A stretch of DNA of 64,000 nt from Brasenia schreberi (Eukaryota; Streptophyta; Magnoliopsida; Nymphaeales; Cabombaceae), in the NCBI GenBank assembly GCA_036023115.1, contig JAYKKT010000088.1:3260501-3324500 (forward strand), given 5' to 3'. Below the pieces are notes generated by a model. The model was not told the origin of the DNA. It worked only from the letters and a program-made list of their open reading frames with translations, and did not search any database. This document shows, one piece after another, positions 34,029 to 45,763 of the stretch (position 1 is its first letter; each line of letters opens with the position of its first letter). The translations under genes were made by a program, and so were the position numbers.

Positions 34029-37000
34029 CTAAACCTTTTCATCAAAAACAGAATCATTGTCCTCCCACGATGCCAAACAAGCCTGTGATTCAGGCCATGA
34101 GACAGTAGAGTTAGTATTGTTTGTAGCCATGAAACTCTTCCAAGCATCCATGTGGGCTCTCAAGTCTATCATCTTGGCTTTTATAGTCCTACAGCAATTT
34201 GCATGCATGGTGTGCACCTTCCTCAAATCCGGGCTCTTTTGGCAGAAGCCAGAAAAGTACGCCGTGTCGAAAAATCTGAATTTCGGGAGTAGGTTTGTTA
34301 AATTCCCATCTCTGATGAAATTTGAAAGTATTTGTTGCTCATTCAGGAACTTGAATTCATCCTTGCTTTGATACAGCATGTTGAACAGCCCGATCGTCTT
34401 TTTGTTCGACCGCACGAAGAAAAAACCAGCATTAATGTCGTTAGAGGTATTATATGGTTGTCCGTAGTATCTATCACAGCTTATCTGCACATCATCCTCT
34501 TCAGACAATTGCGGAAATGGACTCCGAAACCATAAGATATCAACATCCTGTAGGTAATTAAAACGATAATGACCCATTAGCATTATACACATGCGTACAC
34601 GCACATGTGGACATATATATACTGGTATATGTCAACCGATTTGTATTCAAACCCATGTAGATGAAACTTGATCATACATACGGTCCTAAGAGATGTATGG
34701 CTAAGGTAATGCTTTTTGAAAAAAATGGAAAAGCAACTTTTTATTTTTTATGATGATATATATTTTTTATCTTAAGCCATACAAAATTATAGGAAAGAAT
34801 TATTGAACCTTGGTTAAGACAAGTATCAAGTACAATACATAACCAATTCAGATTCATTCCCGACAAATCTACTATTGAAACTATTCACCTATTAAGACGT
34901 CTTATAAGATATTTTAAAGCAAAAAAAAAACTTCACATGATATTTATTGATTTAGAAAAACTTATAATAGGGTACCAAAAGATATTCTTTAGAGAACCTT
35001 GGAAAAGAGAGGTATCCCATTGATATGCATAAATCTTATAAGATACATATAGGATGGTGCAAAAACATGTGTGAAGACTCGAGAAGGAATGACATATTCT
35101 TTTGAAGTTAATATTAAGTTACATCAGGGATCAACTTGAAGTCAATATTTATTTATGTGGATCATTCATGAGTTAACAAAACATATTAAAGATGATTTAC
35201 CTTGTGTATGTTATTTGCATATGATATTGTGATAGTGGATTAGTGCAAAGAAAAAGTTAATAGGAAATTGGAACTATGGAGAGAAACGTTAGAAAGTAAA
35301 TGCTTTCGTGTAGAACAAAGACAAAATATATGAAATGTAAGTTTAATGATTTGGATACTTCAGAGGTCATAGAGATTGAGATTGACAAACATTGCATTCA
35401 TCACAAAGAAAGTTTTAAATACTTAGAGTCAATTTTTCAAAGTGATAGAAAAATTGATGGAGATATTACTCATAGAATTAATACCGCTGGGTTAAAATGA
35501 AGAGCGGTATCATATATTCTATGTGATAAGAAGATACCACTAAAGTTTAAAGGCAAATATTATAGAGCAACAATTAGACCTGCTATATTTTATAGTTGTG
35601 AGTGTTGGCCAGTTAATCATGAACATGTACAAAAGATGTATGTAAGAGAAATGAAGATGTTGAGATGAATGAGTGGTCACACAAGAAAACATTATACAAG
35701 AAATCAAGAAAAATCGTTTAAGATTGTTTGAACATGTAGAAAGGCAATCCAAGAATGCTCTTATAAGAAGATATGAAAAAACTAGATTGTAAAAATATTA
35801 AAGAAGAGAATGATAAAAAATAATAAATAATGATCTAGTTTATATTGAATTAACTGCTATCATGACACATGATAGGACTTTGTGGAAACAAAGAATTCAT
35901 GTAACGGACCCCATCTAGTATGAAAAAAAGCTTAGTTATTGCTGTATATTTTTTATCTTAATCATTCATCTCTTGAATGATTATCATTGTGTGCTTTGGT
36001 TTATATATATATATATATATATATATGAAAATAAGATTTCACCCACTCTAACTCATGTCCACACATTACACTCATGAGTTACAGATGACAAAACCCAATC
36101 ACTTTACTCAACGTGATATCATGTAATAATTAATCACCTACAACAACAATAATAACTAAGCCTTTTCCCATGCTAGACGGGGTCAGCTACATGGTTTCTT
36201 TGTTTTCACAGAGCTCTATCATGTGCCATGTTAGCAGTTAACTCACAATAAGCTAGATCATTCTTTATTGTTTCTTTTCAACACTTTTGTGGTCATCCTC
36301 TACCTCTTTTAATACTTTCCAAATTTAGTTTTTCATACCTTCTTAAAGGTTCTTCTTCTGATCTTCTTTTTATATGTTCAAGTCATCTTAAACGATATTC
36401 TCTCATTTTATCCTCTATTGGTGTCACTCATAATTTATTTATAATAACCTCATTACGTATACGATCTTTTCTTGTATGATCACTCATCCATCTCAACATC
36501 TTCATTTCTATCACAAACATCTTCTGTACATGTTGATGGTTAGTTGCCCAACACTCAAAACCATAAAACTTGACAGGTTTAATTTTTGCTCTATAATATT
36601 TACCTTTTAACTTTAATGGTATCTTCTTATCACAAAGAATACCTGATGCTCCTCTCCATTTTAATCAACCAGCATTAATTTTATGCATAACATCTCTATC
36701 AATTCTTCCATCACTCTAAAAAATTGACCCTAGATATTTAAAACTTTTCTTTTGGGGATGCAATGTGTGTCAATTTTAATTTCTATGTCCTCTGAAGTAA
36801 TCAAATGATCAAACTTACATTCCAGATATTCTGTCTTTATTCTACTAAGTCGAAGGCCTTTGCTTTCTAATGTTTCTCTCTATAGTTCCAATTTTCTATC
36901 AACTTTTTCCTTAGACTCTTCTACTAACACAATGTCATCTGCAAATAACATACACCAAGGTACTTAATCTTGAATATGTTTTATTAACTCGTCAATCACC

Positions 37001-40000
37001 ATTCCTTCATGAGTCTTCACATGTTTTTGCACCATCGTACATGTCTCTTATAAGGTTAATGTATGTCAAAGGGATACCTCTTTTTTTCAAGGTTCTCCAA
37101 AGAACCTCCCTCGGTACCATATCATAAGCTTTTTCTAGATCAATACATATCATGTGAAGGTCTTTCTTTTTTTCTCTAAAATGTTTCATAAGACGTTTCA
37201 AAAGATGAATCGCTTCAACAATAGATTTGCCTGGCATGAATCCAAATTGGTTCTCTGTTGAACTTGATACTTGTCTTAACCTACGTTTGATAATTCTTTC
37301 ACATAATTTCATAGTATGGTTGATTAACTTGATACCTCGATAATTTGCATAATTCTGAATGTCTCCCTTGTTCTTATATATGGGTATGAGTGTACTCGCT
37401 CTCCATTCCTCGGGCATCTTTTGGTTTCTCCATATTTCATTAAATAGTCTTGTGAGTCTATGATACCTATCTCTCCTAGTATTTTCCAAACTTCTATAGG
37501 AATCTTGTCCGATCCTACTGATTTACTACCCTTCATATGTTTAAGAGCCTCTTTGACTTCATTCTTTTAAATACGTTAGTAGAAATTGTGGTTTATATAC
37601 TTTTTTTATTTGGCTAACTCTTTTAAGTTAATACTAATATCTTTATTTTCATTAAAAAACTAATAAAAATAGTTTTTTCATCTATTTCTTATATCATCAT
37701 TTAACACTAAAATTTTTTCATCCTCGTCTTTGATGCATCTAACAGCATTAAGATCTTTAGTTTTCTTATCTCTAGCCCTAGCTTTCCTAAAAATATCTCT
37801 TTCACCCTCTTTTGAGTTGAGTTTTTTATATAAATCCTCCCAAATTTTAGTTTTTGCTTCACTGACTGTCTTTTTCGCTTTCTTCTTTGCTTTCTATATG
37901 TCTCTAAAGTTTCACTAGTTTTCTTAGCATAATGTAATTTGTAACATACCCTCTTTGCCTTATTTTATTTTGCACTACTTCACTCCACCACTAAGCTTCT
38001 TTTTGTGCCGGTACACCTCCCTTAGATTCACATAATACATCTTGTCACTTTCTTAATATGTATAGCCATATTGTTCCACATATCACAAGGTGTACCAACA
38101 TAATTCCAAGTATCTCCTTGAAGGACTTTCTATTTAAATATATCTTCTTTCTCGCTTTTGAGGTTCCACCATTTAGTCTGAATAGCTCAATGCACTCTTT
38201 TCTTCTTCGTTCATTTTTTTTATTTATAAATCCATAACTAAAAGTCGATGTTGGGTGGTTAAGCTTATTGTTCCACATATCACAAGGTGTACCAACATAA
38301 TTCCAAGTATCTCCTTGAAGGACTTTCTATTTAAATATATCTTCTTTCTCTCTTTTGAGGTTCTACCATTTAGTCCAAATAGCTCAATGCACTCTTTTCT
38401 TCTTCGTCCATTTTTTAATTTATAAATCCATAACTAAAAGTCGATGTTGGGTGGTTAAGCTTTCTCCTAGAATTACCTTATAATCTTTACAACACGCTCT
38501 ATTTTTTTTCTACAAATAAATTAATCAATTTGTGTTTGTGATAAGCTACTCTTATAAGTAATTAAATGTTTACCTCATTTTTTGAAGATTGTATTGACTA
38601 TAAAGAGATCAAATGCCATAGCAAAATTTAAATCTCCCTATCTTCCTCATTTATATCTCCAAAACCAAAGTTTTTTCATATCCCCAAAACGAAAGTTTTT
38701 GGAGGTGTCATCCTTTGATAACTTTGATCCAGTAGTCACGAAATCATGATCTAATGCCAAAATGCATGTCATTCGTATTGTCTAGGCATCCAAAGATGAG
38801 GTACAGAGATGAACATACAGTGAAGATGAAGCTGTAGGATCCAGCCAGCACCTCGGCAAAGAAGAGTGGTCTCCTCCACATCATCTTCATGTAATCTTGG
38901 GTCATATAGAGTTCTTCATTGGAGTAATCAACACCATCTGTACTGACTTTGTAGCAGTGGAGACCGCGTGCTCTGCACTGCTCGAAGGCGGAGGCATCAA
39001 AGGCAGCGAAGAGAATGTGCTTAATGAGATGCTCAGTGCCTTCACCATGGCGTAAGCTTTCTATAAAGAGATCAAGCACACTGTTATTCGCAGTGTATGC
39101 TTTGTTAATTACTGTTAGTATAACCGTATTGTTTCCCATAGATACTCTCTCCAGTGCATCTTCAAGAGTGTCCTTCTAATGAAAAGGAAGAAATGTGAAG
39201 CATGTAAGTAAAATATTAGTAACAGAGGTACAGATATCATGACAAAATGATATTGCTTTGCAGAGAAAGGAGAAACCGGCACTAAAATAGGCACCTGCCA
39301 GTAGGCAATAGGTGCCTGTTTGTTTGTGGCAACTAATAATTTGTCGCAGCAGGTAATGATAAAATTATCACACAAATACTTCATCCACTTCCAGAAAAGG
39401 GGTGAGACTCCTGGTATCGGACTCCTGACCCTTATATTTGTATGGGATTGTGGAGCTAGATGTTTATTTTAAAGTGGTGATGAGTGTTGGATTAATTTTT
39501 GCCAACAATGAGAATATCCCATCAAATTATGTATTATAGACCACGGATGCAACCGAGGCTCTGTGAAAAACTTCGCCAGTCATTGGGTAAAGTTAATGCA
39601 TAAGGTTCATTCATTTGTCTTCAGTTTTTTAAACTTCCCTTAATTTTTTCTCCGACTAAGGCAGCACTGTTACAAAATATCAAGAAAAGATTTACAGTTT
39701 CATAAACTGGACATGCAAGATACAGAAATCGTTGTACCTTTTCGCTTCCCTCCCCTAATGCTCTGCTCCCTTTACAATTTCGCAGTCGGCCACTTCCGTG
39801 ACCGGAAAAATGGCAGTTCTCGTTTTGCTTCATGTGTGTGCGTGTGCGTGTGTGAGAGAGAGATCATATGATATGAAAGGTACCTGATAGTAAGTGCCTG
39901 CTACAAGATATTTGATCGTCTGCGAACTGGATAAGCTACATAGAATCCCCATAACCGCCACAATGCTAAGAAACAACAGAATGCTCATTTGAAGGACAAC

Positions 40001-40030
40001 CCGACTATTCCTCGCCCAATTCGTCATCAT
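34029..40030 (-). CDS. Gene B: putative nucleotide-diphospho-sugar transferase (GT77-like)
   Basis: Exons 39884-40030, 38819-39172 and 34029-34547, phase 0, join into 339 codons. Introns are 711 and 4271 bp with GT-AG ends. The protein has a signal-anchor at about residues 12-34 ([19 protein letters not shown]), then [14 protein letters not shown] opening exon 2, GLHCYK, MMWRR, and FIFT joined across the splice to [11 protein letters not shown] (DxD at 168-170). FSGFCQ and HANCCR follow. Exon 2 (354 bp) and exon 3 (519 bp) have the same lengths as in gene A. Exon 1 is shorter and unlike that of genes A and C, so this copy belongs to a different subgroup or has an exchanged first exon. Intron 2 contains two opposed RTE LINEs and a TA repeat. 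Expected role: Golgi sugar transfer, substrate unknown. It looks intact. Confidence 0.78.
34776..35944 (+). mobile_element. RTE-type LINE, 5' truncated, in intron 2 of gene B
   Basis: Matches about 52070-53290 of the larger RTE copy, from the RT middle to the 3' terminus, with stops and an altered catalytic box. It is flanked by a perfect 17-bp target duplication, TATATTTTTTATCTTAA, at 34759-34775 and 35945-35961, which fixes both borders. Confidence 0.88.
36002..36026. repeat. (TA)n microsatellite
   Basis: About twelve TA units between the two intronic LINEs. Confidence 0.9.
36140..38705 (-). mobile_element. RTE-type LINE, 5' truncated, in intron 2 of gene B
   Basis: On the minus strand it runs from the end of the endonuclease domain (near 38700), through a linker and RT (37007-37560: [28 protein letters not shown]; FADDIVL near 36945), to the C-terminal region and a TTG-type tail near 36140. 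Frames are broken. It carries a 197-bp internal tandem duplication. It lies 196 bp from the plus-strand copy at 34776-35944. Confidence 0.85.
38071..38463 (-). repeat. 197-bp tandem duplication inside RTE LINE
   Basis: 38071-38267 and 38268-38463 both start TTGTTCCACATATCACAAGG and end at GGTTAAGCTT. The other RTE copy at 51090-51290 has this region once. Confidence 0.9.
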
Positions 40031-40208
40031 ATTGCACTATATTTCTTTCATCAACTTGGACTGAACGAAGTGAAGCGGCGTTAAATATGCTGGAAATAAA
40101 AAAGAAGAATCTATTCGATGATTATGGAGAAATCTTTTACGAAGCCCTCCTCTCTGTAATCACCATTCCCTTATATTTTAGAAATGTAGCTCTATTATAT
40201 ATGCACTC

Positions 40209-40211
<3 letters not shown>

Positions 40212-40288
<77 letters not shown>
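40212..40288. repeat. (TA)n(GA)n microsatellite, 5' of gene B
   Basis: About 31 TA units with one G interruption, then seven GA units, roughly 180 bp upstream of the gene B start codon. Confidence 0.95.
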
Positions 40289-40970
40289 GCTTGTGTGCAC
40301 TGGGGAGGCTACCCTCCATTTAGGCTGCTCTCTGCCACCTCCAGCTGCCCACCATTGACTGCTGCGCCACTGCACGACGATTTTCGGTCTCTCTCGTGTG
40401 TGTGTGTGTGTGTGTGAAGGTGGTGGTGGCGGCTGCCAGTTTTATCGATGCTTCGGTCATAAGAAAGTGAAAGAACTACGTGAAGGTGGTTGAGGGAGCC
40501 TAAGGGCAATCCGAGTGGTGGAAAGAGCCGTGCAGACCGAATATGCATATCCCAACTCCCTCTCTTTGTGTCTGTGTGCTTTTACCGCGATTTTGGACGC
40601 CATTGCCTGTGGCGAGGATCCAAATCATAGTTAAGAGCAAGAGATATGGATTGACCCTTGACAATGGGTTCCACTCCATGTTTGAGCATGTGATCAACAC
40701 GAAAAACTATGTGATTATGGCACCTATATGATAAAGGTATGCAAAAGTTAGATTTTATCAAGAAAGATACCTCATGAGATGGAGAAGACGACGCTGCCAA
40801 GAGTGGGGCACTCAGCAAAGCAAAGCAGCGATGAAGAATTAGAGAGGCCCACCACATGGCTTAAAATAGCCAAAATGCTCAATATTGATGAGGAGCCACC
40901 AAATATTATTTAAACTTCTAAAAATGTCTTCTAAAAGGAGAAAAAAATTGAAAGTCCAATCAAGAGAGTC
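40289..40970. other. Upstream region of gene B with an unrecognised minus-strand frame
   Basis: 40582-40857 (minus) is open for 91 codons with a hydrophobic start (LILHRCFALLSAPLLAASS) and a downstream VDHMLKHGVEP. No family was recognised, and overlapping frames on both strands are also open. It could be an exon fragment of a host gene. A GT repeat lies at 40396-40417. Confidence 0.2.
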
Positions 40971-40971
40971 T

Positions 40972-41455
40972 TAGTCGAGCACCATACCTACACCATTACA
41001 AACTAATTATTAAATCGAGTACTGGGTCGCTTTTCAATGGGTTTGGATAGAAGCAAGGACCATTATTGGGTTCTAATTGAGATCTTAGTTATGCACCACA
41101 CCTACACCATTACAAACTAATTATTAAATCGAGTACTGGGTCGCTTTTCAATGGGTTTGGATAGAAACAGGGGCCATTATCGGGCTCTAACTGAGATTTT
41201 TTTTTTTATGGGGGGGGGGGGCTTAGTCGTGCACCACACCTACACCATTACAAACTAATTATTAAACCGAATACTGGATGGCTTTTCAATGGGTTTGGAT
41301 AGAAAGAGGGACCATTGTTGGGCTCTAATTGAGATCCTTTTTTTTTGTGTGTGTGGGTGGTGGTGGGCCTTAGGTTGAGGGGTTACTGGGTCGCTTTTCA
41401 ATGGGTTTGGATATAAACAGAGACCATTGTTGGGCTCTAATTGAGATCTTATTTT
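40972..41455. repeat. Tandem repeat, about 3.5 units of 114-138 bp, with poly-G run
   Basis: Units begin near 40972, 41086 and 41223. A partial unit begins near 41384. They share CTACACCATTACAAACTAAT and GGGTCGCTTTTCAATGGG. Units end in variable homopolymer tracts, including T-rich runs and 11-12 G at 41210-41221, which accounts for the length differences. Confidence 0.85.
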
Positions 41456-41576
41456 GGGAACCAATGGAAAATATTGATAGGATTTCATGCATAAATAAAA
41501 AATATACAATAAGTATTAACATGTTCACATCAATTAAAATAAAAGACTAAAAAAACAAGCAAACAATGTATAAGAC

Positions 41577-41654
41577 CAACAACAACTAAGTCTTTTCCCA
41601 TACTAGATGGGGTCGGCTATATGGATTCTTTGTTTCCACAAAGCTCTATCATAA
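41577..41654 (-). mobile_element. RTE-type LINE, very short 3' end
   Basis: CAACAACAACTAAG then CTTTTCCCATACTAGATGGG matches the last 78 bp of the RTE family, including the tail. Confidence 0.8.
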
Positions 41655-42189
41655 TTTGTAGAATTCATGATAAATAAGTCCAATAAAATTTTATGCCGAC
41701 ACACAACCCTCCTCCTTTACGTAATTGAGTAAACAATGTATAAAGCCCATAAAATAAAATAAAATGAGTAAATAATTTATCTAATAAGTCATCTTCAAAA
41801 ACTTTCTTAGAGAAATCAACACTTCGGTATCAAGTATGCATGGATTCTATCGTTTTTTCTCAAAATAAAATAATCACAAAACAGCAGTACAGAACCTCAA
41901 TCACCTGATAAAGTATAGAAGCTAGAGAACGGAGAAAAGAGAGGGAGAGTGTAGCAATTTTCACTAACTACTGATTAGGGAAACCTAATCTGAGTTTTGT
42001 AACAAAACACGGAAGGGTCGTGCCTCCTCGAATTCGCTCCGCAACTATGTCCACCCCTTTTCATGGGAGATGAAGACTATTTTCTGAAAAACGTTAAATC
42101 TCTACTCATGATTATGTGATAAAAGTTACAACTTTAATGAGCAACCCTTGTTCGACTCATCTAGCCAAAACAACCCATGCTTGGTTCAT
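41655..42189. other. Non-coding, nothing recognised
   Basis: No gene or clear repeat was identified. The segment lies between the LINE tail and the start of duplicated sequence. Confidence 0.35.
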
Positions 42190-42324
42190 GTTTGCCTTGG
42201 CTAAAATGCGTGGTTGTGGAGCTGCATTGATACTATGCTAGCTCTTGGTTATGTATGCCACGGTAACTGGTAAGATTGCAAGATAAGCACCATGGGAACA
42301 GCAGACTTTCTTTTAATATTTAGA

Positions 42325-42425
42325 ATGATGAGGTTGAAGAAATATGCACGTCCGAGTATCGAACTCATGACCTTCAACTTGTGAGTCGGAGCCCCTACCC
42401 AGGTGGGCTATTGCTCTACGTGTTA
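42325..42425 (-). repeat. tRNA-derived SINE, best-preserved copy
   Basis: On the minus strand: TAGCCCACCTGGGTAGG (A box), then about 35 bases later GAGTTCGATACTC (B box), then TCTTCAACCTCATC. The box spacing is that of a tRNA-type RNA polymerase III promoter. Confidence 0.6.
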
Positions 42426-42957
42426 ACAACGATATTTTAATCATGCAACACATGAACCATTAAACATCTTATTAAATTAAATACTTATCATCATGGAATA
42501 TCTTCTGCTTAATTAATTAAATACTTATTAAATTAAATTAAAGTCTTCCTGCTCTGCTGACCGAGTCCATCTAAAGCAGTCCTTCTGCATCAGAATGGTA
42601 TATTGAGCTTCTAAAATTAGCTAGGTCTCTTTCCCTTGGTTTTCTATTTTTAATTAATTTCTGCAAAATTATTATTTCTAGCTTTTAAAATATTTTACTG
42701 ATTCACTTGTCTTTTAAGTTATGGAGCACCAGTAAAGGTGCCTTGTTTGTGCAAGTCAAAGAGATTCGGGTCTTTTTGGGGGCGCATCATCACATATGGA
42801 CCATCCATATTTTCTTTTCGTGCAATGGGGATGTTCCATATGATAGGAGTCGTGTCGAGCTTATGAGTCAACCCCTTAGCCAATTGAGCTGTTAATGCTT
42901 GATGTGCATTTGATGCATCTTAAATAGCAATGTGGGGAGTCATCACTAGATCTATTA

Positions 42958-43074
42958 CGGGCTTAGAGAGTTAGCTCAACTGCAAGGTGCTCTGGCACCG
43001 TTGCCGTTGGTGGGGAGTTCGACTCCACAGGGTGCATGTGTTAGGCTTTGGCCTCCTCTTGTAACAAAAAAAAA
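42958..43074 (+). repeat. tRNA-derived SINE, second subfamily
   Basis: TAGCTCAACTGC (A box, 42972-42983), GAGTTCGACTCC (B box, 43015-43026), GGCTTTGGCCTCCTCTTGTA at the 3' end and an A-rich tail. The paralogous site near 20990-21030 lacks it, so the insertion followed the duplication. A related minus-strand copy is at 46071-46195. Confidence 0.65.
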
Positions 43075-43734
43075 TAAACAAAGAATCTCATGCGTAAGGG
43101 TAGGGTAAGGTAGACTCAGGTGGGATATTGGGCATCAAAGCCAAAATCGAGTTTCAACTACCGGTTTTGGGCTTCTTATAGTTTGTTTCTAGATATTATT
43201 ACTGAAATATACAAAAAGAACTCTCTGTTCACCTTAGTTCAACAGATGTTGGCTACGGATTGACAAAACCATAGCAGAAAGAGGCATGATGCTCCTAATT
43301 GAATGCAAGTGCGCTCCTAGATGCTATCGCAATTCATCATTATTGATGTGGAGACCATTATTCGCCAATACGTCTAACACCATTAGAGACATCATACTAA
43401 ATGGGGACTGGAATTGGCTAAGTATGAAACCTAAAAAGCCAAGAACGAATATAGTAGCTTGCATCAAAGTGGATGGCCAAGACAAACAGTATGATTTGGT
43501 CATAGATGCTTATCTAAGTAATCCAAATAATGTTTGTTGTTGAACTAAGAATAAATTAGATTAGGACACCTAGAAGCAACAAATTCTTTCTAAGTTGAAG
43601 GACAAAAATGATGAGATGTGAAAATCCTTCACACCATCCCCAAAAGGAGGCAGTATTACATTAGAAATGAGAGTAGGAGAATGCATGACATATGAGTAAG
43701 AAAGAGAGAAAGGGAGGTTTTGAAATCTACAAAG

Positions 43735-44440
43735 GCAATAACTTGAAAAGAGAAACGGGGAGTTGATTTTTTTTTTTTATAGACTAGCCATTGAGAGCCT
43801 TAACGGTAAAAGTCTTTCCAACAGACAAGGCTAAGAAGTTGTACAAAGATTTTTTAGCTTAAAATCATTATGATATGATTGGTTCCATTAATGGATACTT
43901 GTTGTATGAAAGCAAAATGTTAATGCCAAAACTCAACACATTACCAAAGGCTCTAAAAGAAAACCAAATATACGTATGAAGATAAAAATATAGGCGACCA
44001 AGGCAAGTAACAGAAGATCGTGCCTAGGATTAGCCGATTAAAACTAGTAGGCGAGAATTAAGGCAGGAAAAACTGTCGAGAAATAAAACTAATAGAAATT
44101 GAAAGTACTCCTTTAAAACCACCTATGAAACTCTATATAAAAGAGGCCATGAGAGAGCACCTGGTATCAACAGATTGATCACGTTCAACATTATCAATTC
44201 CATTCTTTTTTCCATAGTTTAGTTTTCTTTTCTTTTCTTTGTTTCCTTCTTAGTTTAAGGCTTGCATTTCATTGTGTTTCTTGTAGTAATTTCTTCTTAA
44301 TAAATCATTTTCTTCTTTCTTTTAGTGCCTCTTATAACTTCAAACTATTTTCATATTCTATGTGGGACCTACCTCTTTGCATGCCCACACACAACCTAGC
44401 ATAGTTCGGTGGAGACGGATCACTCGAGCAGGCTCTCATG
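43735..44440 (+). other. Possible decayed LTR
   Basis: A TATA-like CTATATAAAAGAGGCC at 44135-44150, a T/C-rich leader and AATAAATCA near 44300 are arranged as in an LTR. No matching partner or coding region is in the window. The segment interrupts duplicated sequence (the D4 match ends near 43700, and the 32390 match starts near 44450). Confidence 0.3.
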
Positions 44441-44449
44441 CCATGTTGG

Positions 44450-45110
44450 AGTGTGCTGGTCGATTTCTAGCACAAGAATAATACTCACTCAAAATGCAAA
44501 AATCCAAAGGGCCTGTCACCATGCCAGCAGAAGCCCAGTAAGATTCTACCTTGAGTTTCGATTCTTCTGGACCTAAGCCAGATGGTATGGGTCATAGTAC
44601 ACACAAGGTTTGGGGCAGTCCAGCTTTGCTTGATGTCTAACCCTGCTTACTATTTCACCCGAAAATGCACATTTAGTAATCTAACTAAGTTTTAAGTTTT
44701 ATATTGGTTAATGTTACATGTATGTGGCACCCACATTGTGTTGACTAAAGTTAACCAATGAAACCCATGTTGCTTTGACTAAAGTTCAATATGATCTTAG
44801 AACGAGCAATAACTCACCTGACTAGGCGGTCTACTCACAAATTGAAGGTCATGAGTTTGACACCCAGGATGTGCATCAGGCTTTGCCCGGTGCACCTAAA
44901 GAACATCCAATATATAGAAACGTGCATTGTCATCCATACGACTCTATTCGGGTCCTGCTCTCTGCTCTTATTTATTTGGGTGCATCAATTGGTGTAATCC
45001 GGAAGGTTTATGGAATAGCATTGTTTGACTCTCCTTGTTATCTCGAAAACCTCTACTCAAGACCTCAATCATTTGAGAGTATTGTTATACTCTCTGGAGC
45101 CGTTTCTTTT
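44450..45110. repeat. Duplicated segment, matches 32390-33320
   Basis: Contains a SINE at 44806-44895 (plus strand, AACTCACCTGACTAGGCGG then GGTCATGAGTTTGACACCC) shared with 32757-32860. Confidence 0.65.
44806..44895 (+). repeat. tRNA-derived SINE
   Basis: Orthologous to the copy at 32757. A- and B-box-like segments are present. The 3' end diverges. Confidence 0.5.
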
Positions 45111-45384
45111 TGAGTCTACTGTTTCTCTGGCAAAAGATTGAACAAAATGGCGACTATTGCCATTGTACTCCATCTTGTACCAGGTTGGTATGTAACTCTA
45201 GAAAAGCAAAGATTAAACATTCGAGGCATTCTTATGCTTTTTAAAGAGTTTAACTTCCAATTCCCCTTCAAATAATAAAGGAAATCCAATTCTCCCTCAA
45301 ATTCACTGGTTCAATCCACTCCTACCTTAGTGATTTCCAAAGGAAAACAAATTTCTTATTCTTTGACAAGAGAAAGAAGAAACA

Positions 45385-45470
45385 CAAAGAGACAATTCTA
45401 CTGACTAGGGGCCATGTCCATTCAAAATAACCTTCAATTTGAGGCCATGAGTTGAACACCTGAGAAACAG
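45385..45470 (+). repeat. tRNA-derived SINE remnant
   Basis: CTACTGACTAGGGGC then CTTCAATTTGAGGCCATGAG, the D3 equivalent of 19806-19915. Confidence 0.35.
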
Positions 45471-45574
45471 ATCCATAGGTTCCATATCTCGTTATAGAAT
45501 TCGTGCTTCATACATCATAAAAATATCAGACAGTCAAGAAAGCCCCCCCCCCCCCGCTCCCGTGGGAGTCAGGA

Positions 45575-45763
45575 GACACATAATCTTGGAAGGAGAGACA
45601 TGAAAAATCCATAGTGACAATGTATGAGAGGAAGAAACCCAACAATGGAGTGAAAGAAAACAGTTACTTGTATTGCACCGCTCCTCTTGGGTCTCCCATA
45701 TGCAAATTTACGCTAATCTGTGACCTCTCCTCTCCCGTACTCCATCAAGCCAGAAATATACAT
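45575..45763 (-). pseudogene. Exon-1 relic of a glycosyltransferase copy
   Basis: The minus strand starts MYISGLMEYGRGE and later AIQVTVFFHSIVGFL, like exon 1 of gene C, but has an early stop (TAG) and frameshifts. A CTATAAATTTC site is kept upstream at 45803-45813. The donor region is lost in C-rich sequence (13 C near 45543). Confidence 0.65.

Larger units (their letters stand above)
42190..43700. repeat. Duplicon D4, matches upstream flank of gene A
   Basis: Aligns with 20240-21770. Shared phrases include GGAGCTGCATT, CTTCCTGCTCT and TGAGCTTCTAAAA. It lacks exon 1, although the homologous flank of gene A is followed by one. It holds a SINE at 42958 absent from the gene A copy. Confidence 0.6.

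Noticed and set aside
40087..40323. Open frames around the TA tract near gene B
   Set aside because: Simple-repeat translation with no family features on either strand.
42958..43074. A true tRNA gene
   Set aside because: A and B boxes are present, but no cloverleaf with paired acceptor stem is evident. The 3' tail and multiple dispersed relatives indicate a SINE.
43286..43543. 85-codon plus-strand frame in duplicon D4
   Set aside because: The homologous stretch near 21720-21800 does not preserve it and no domain was recognised.
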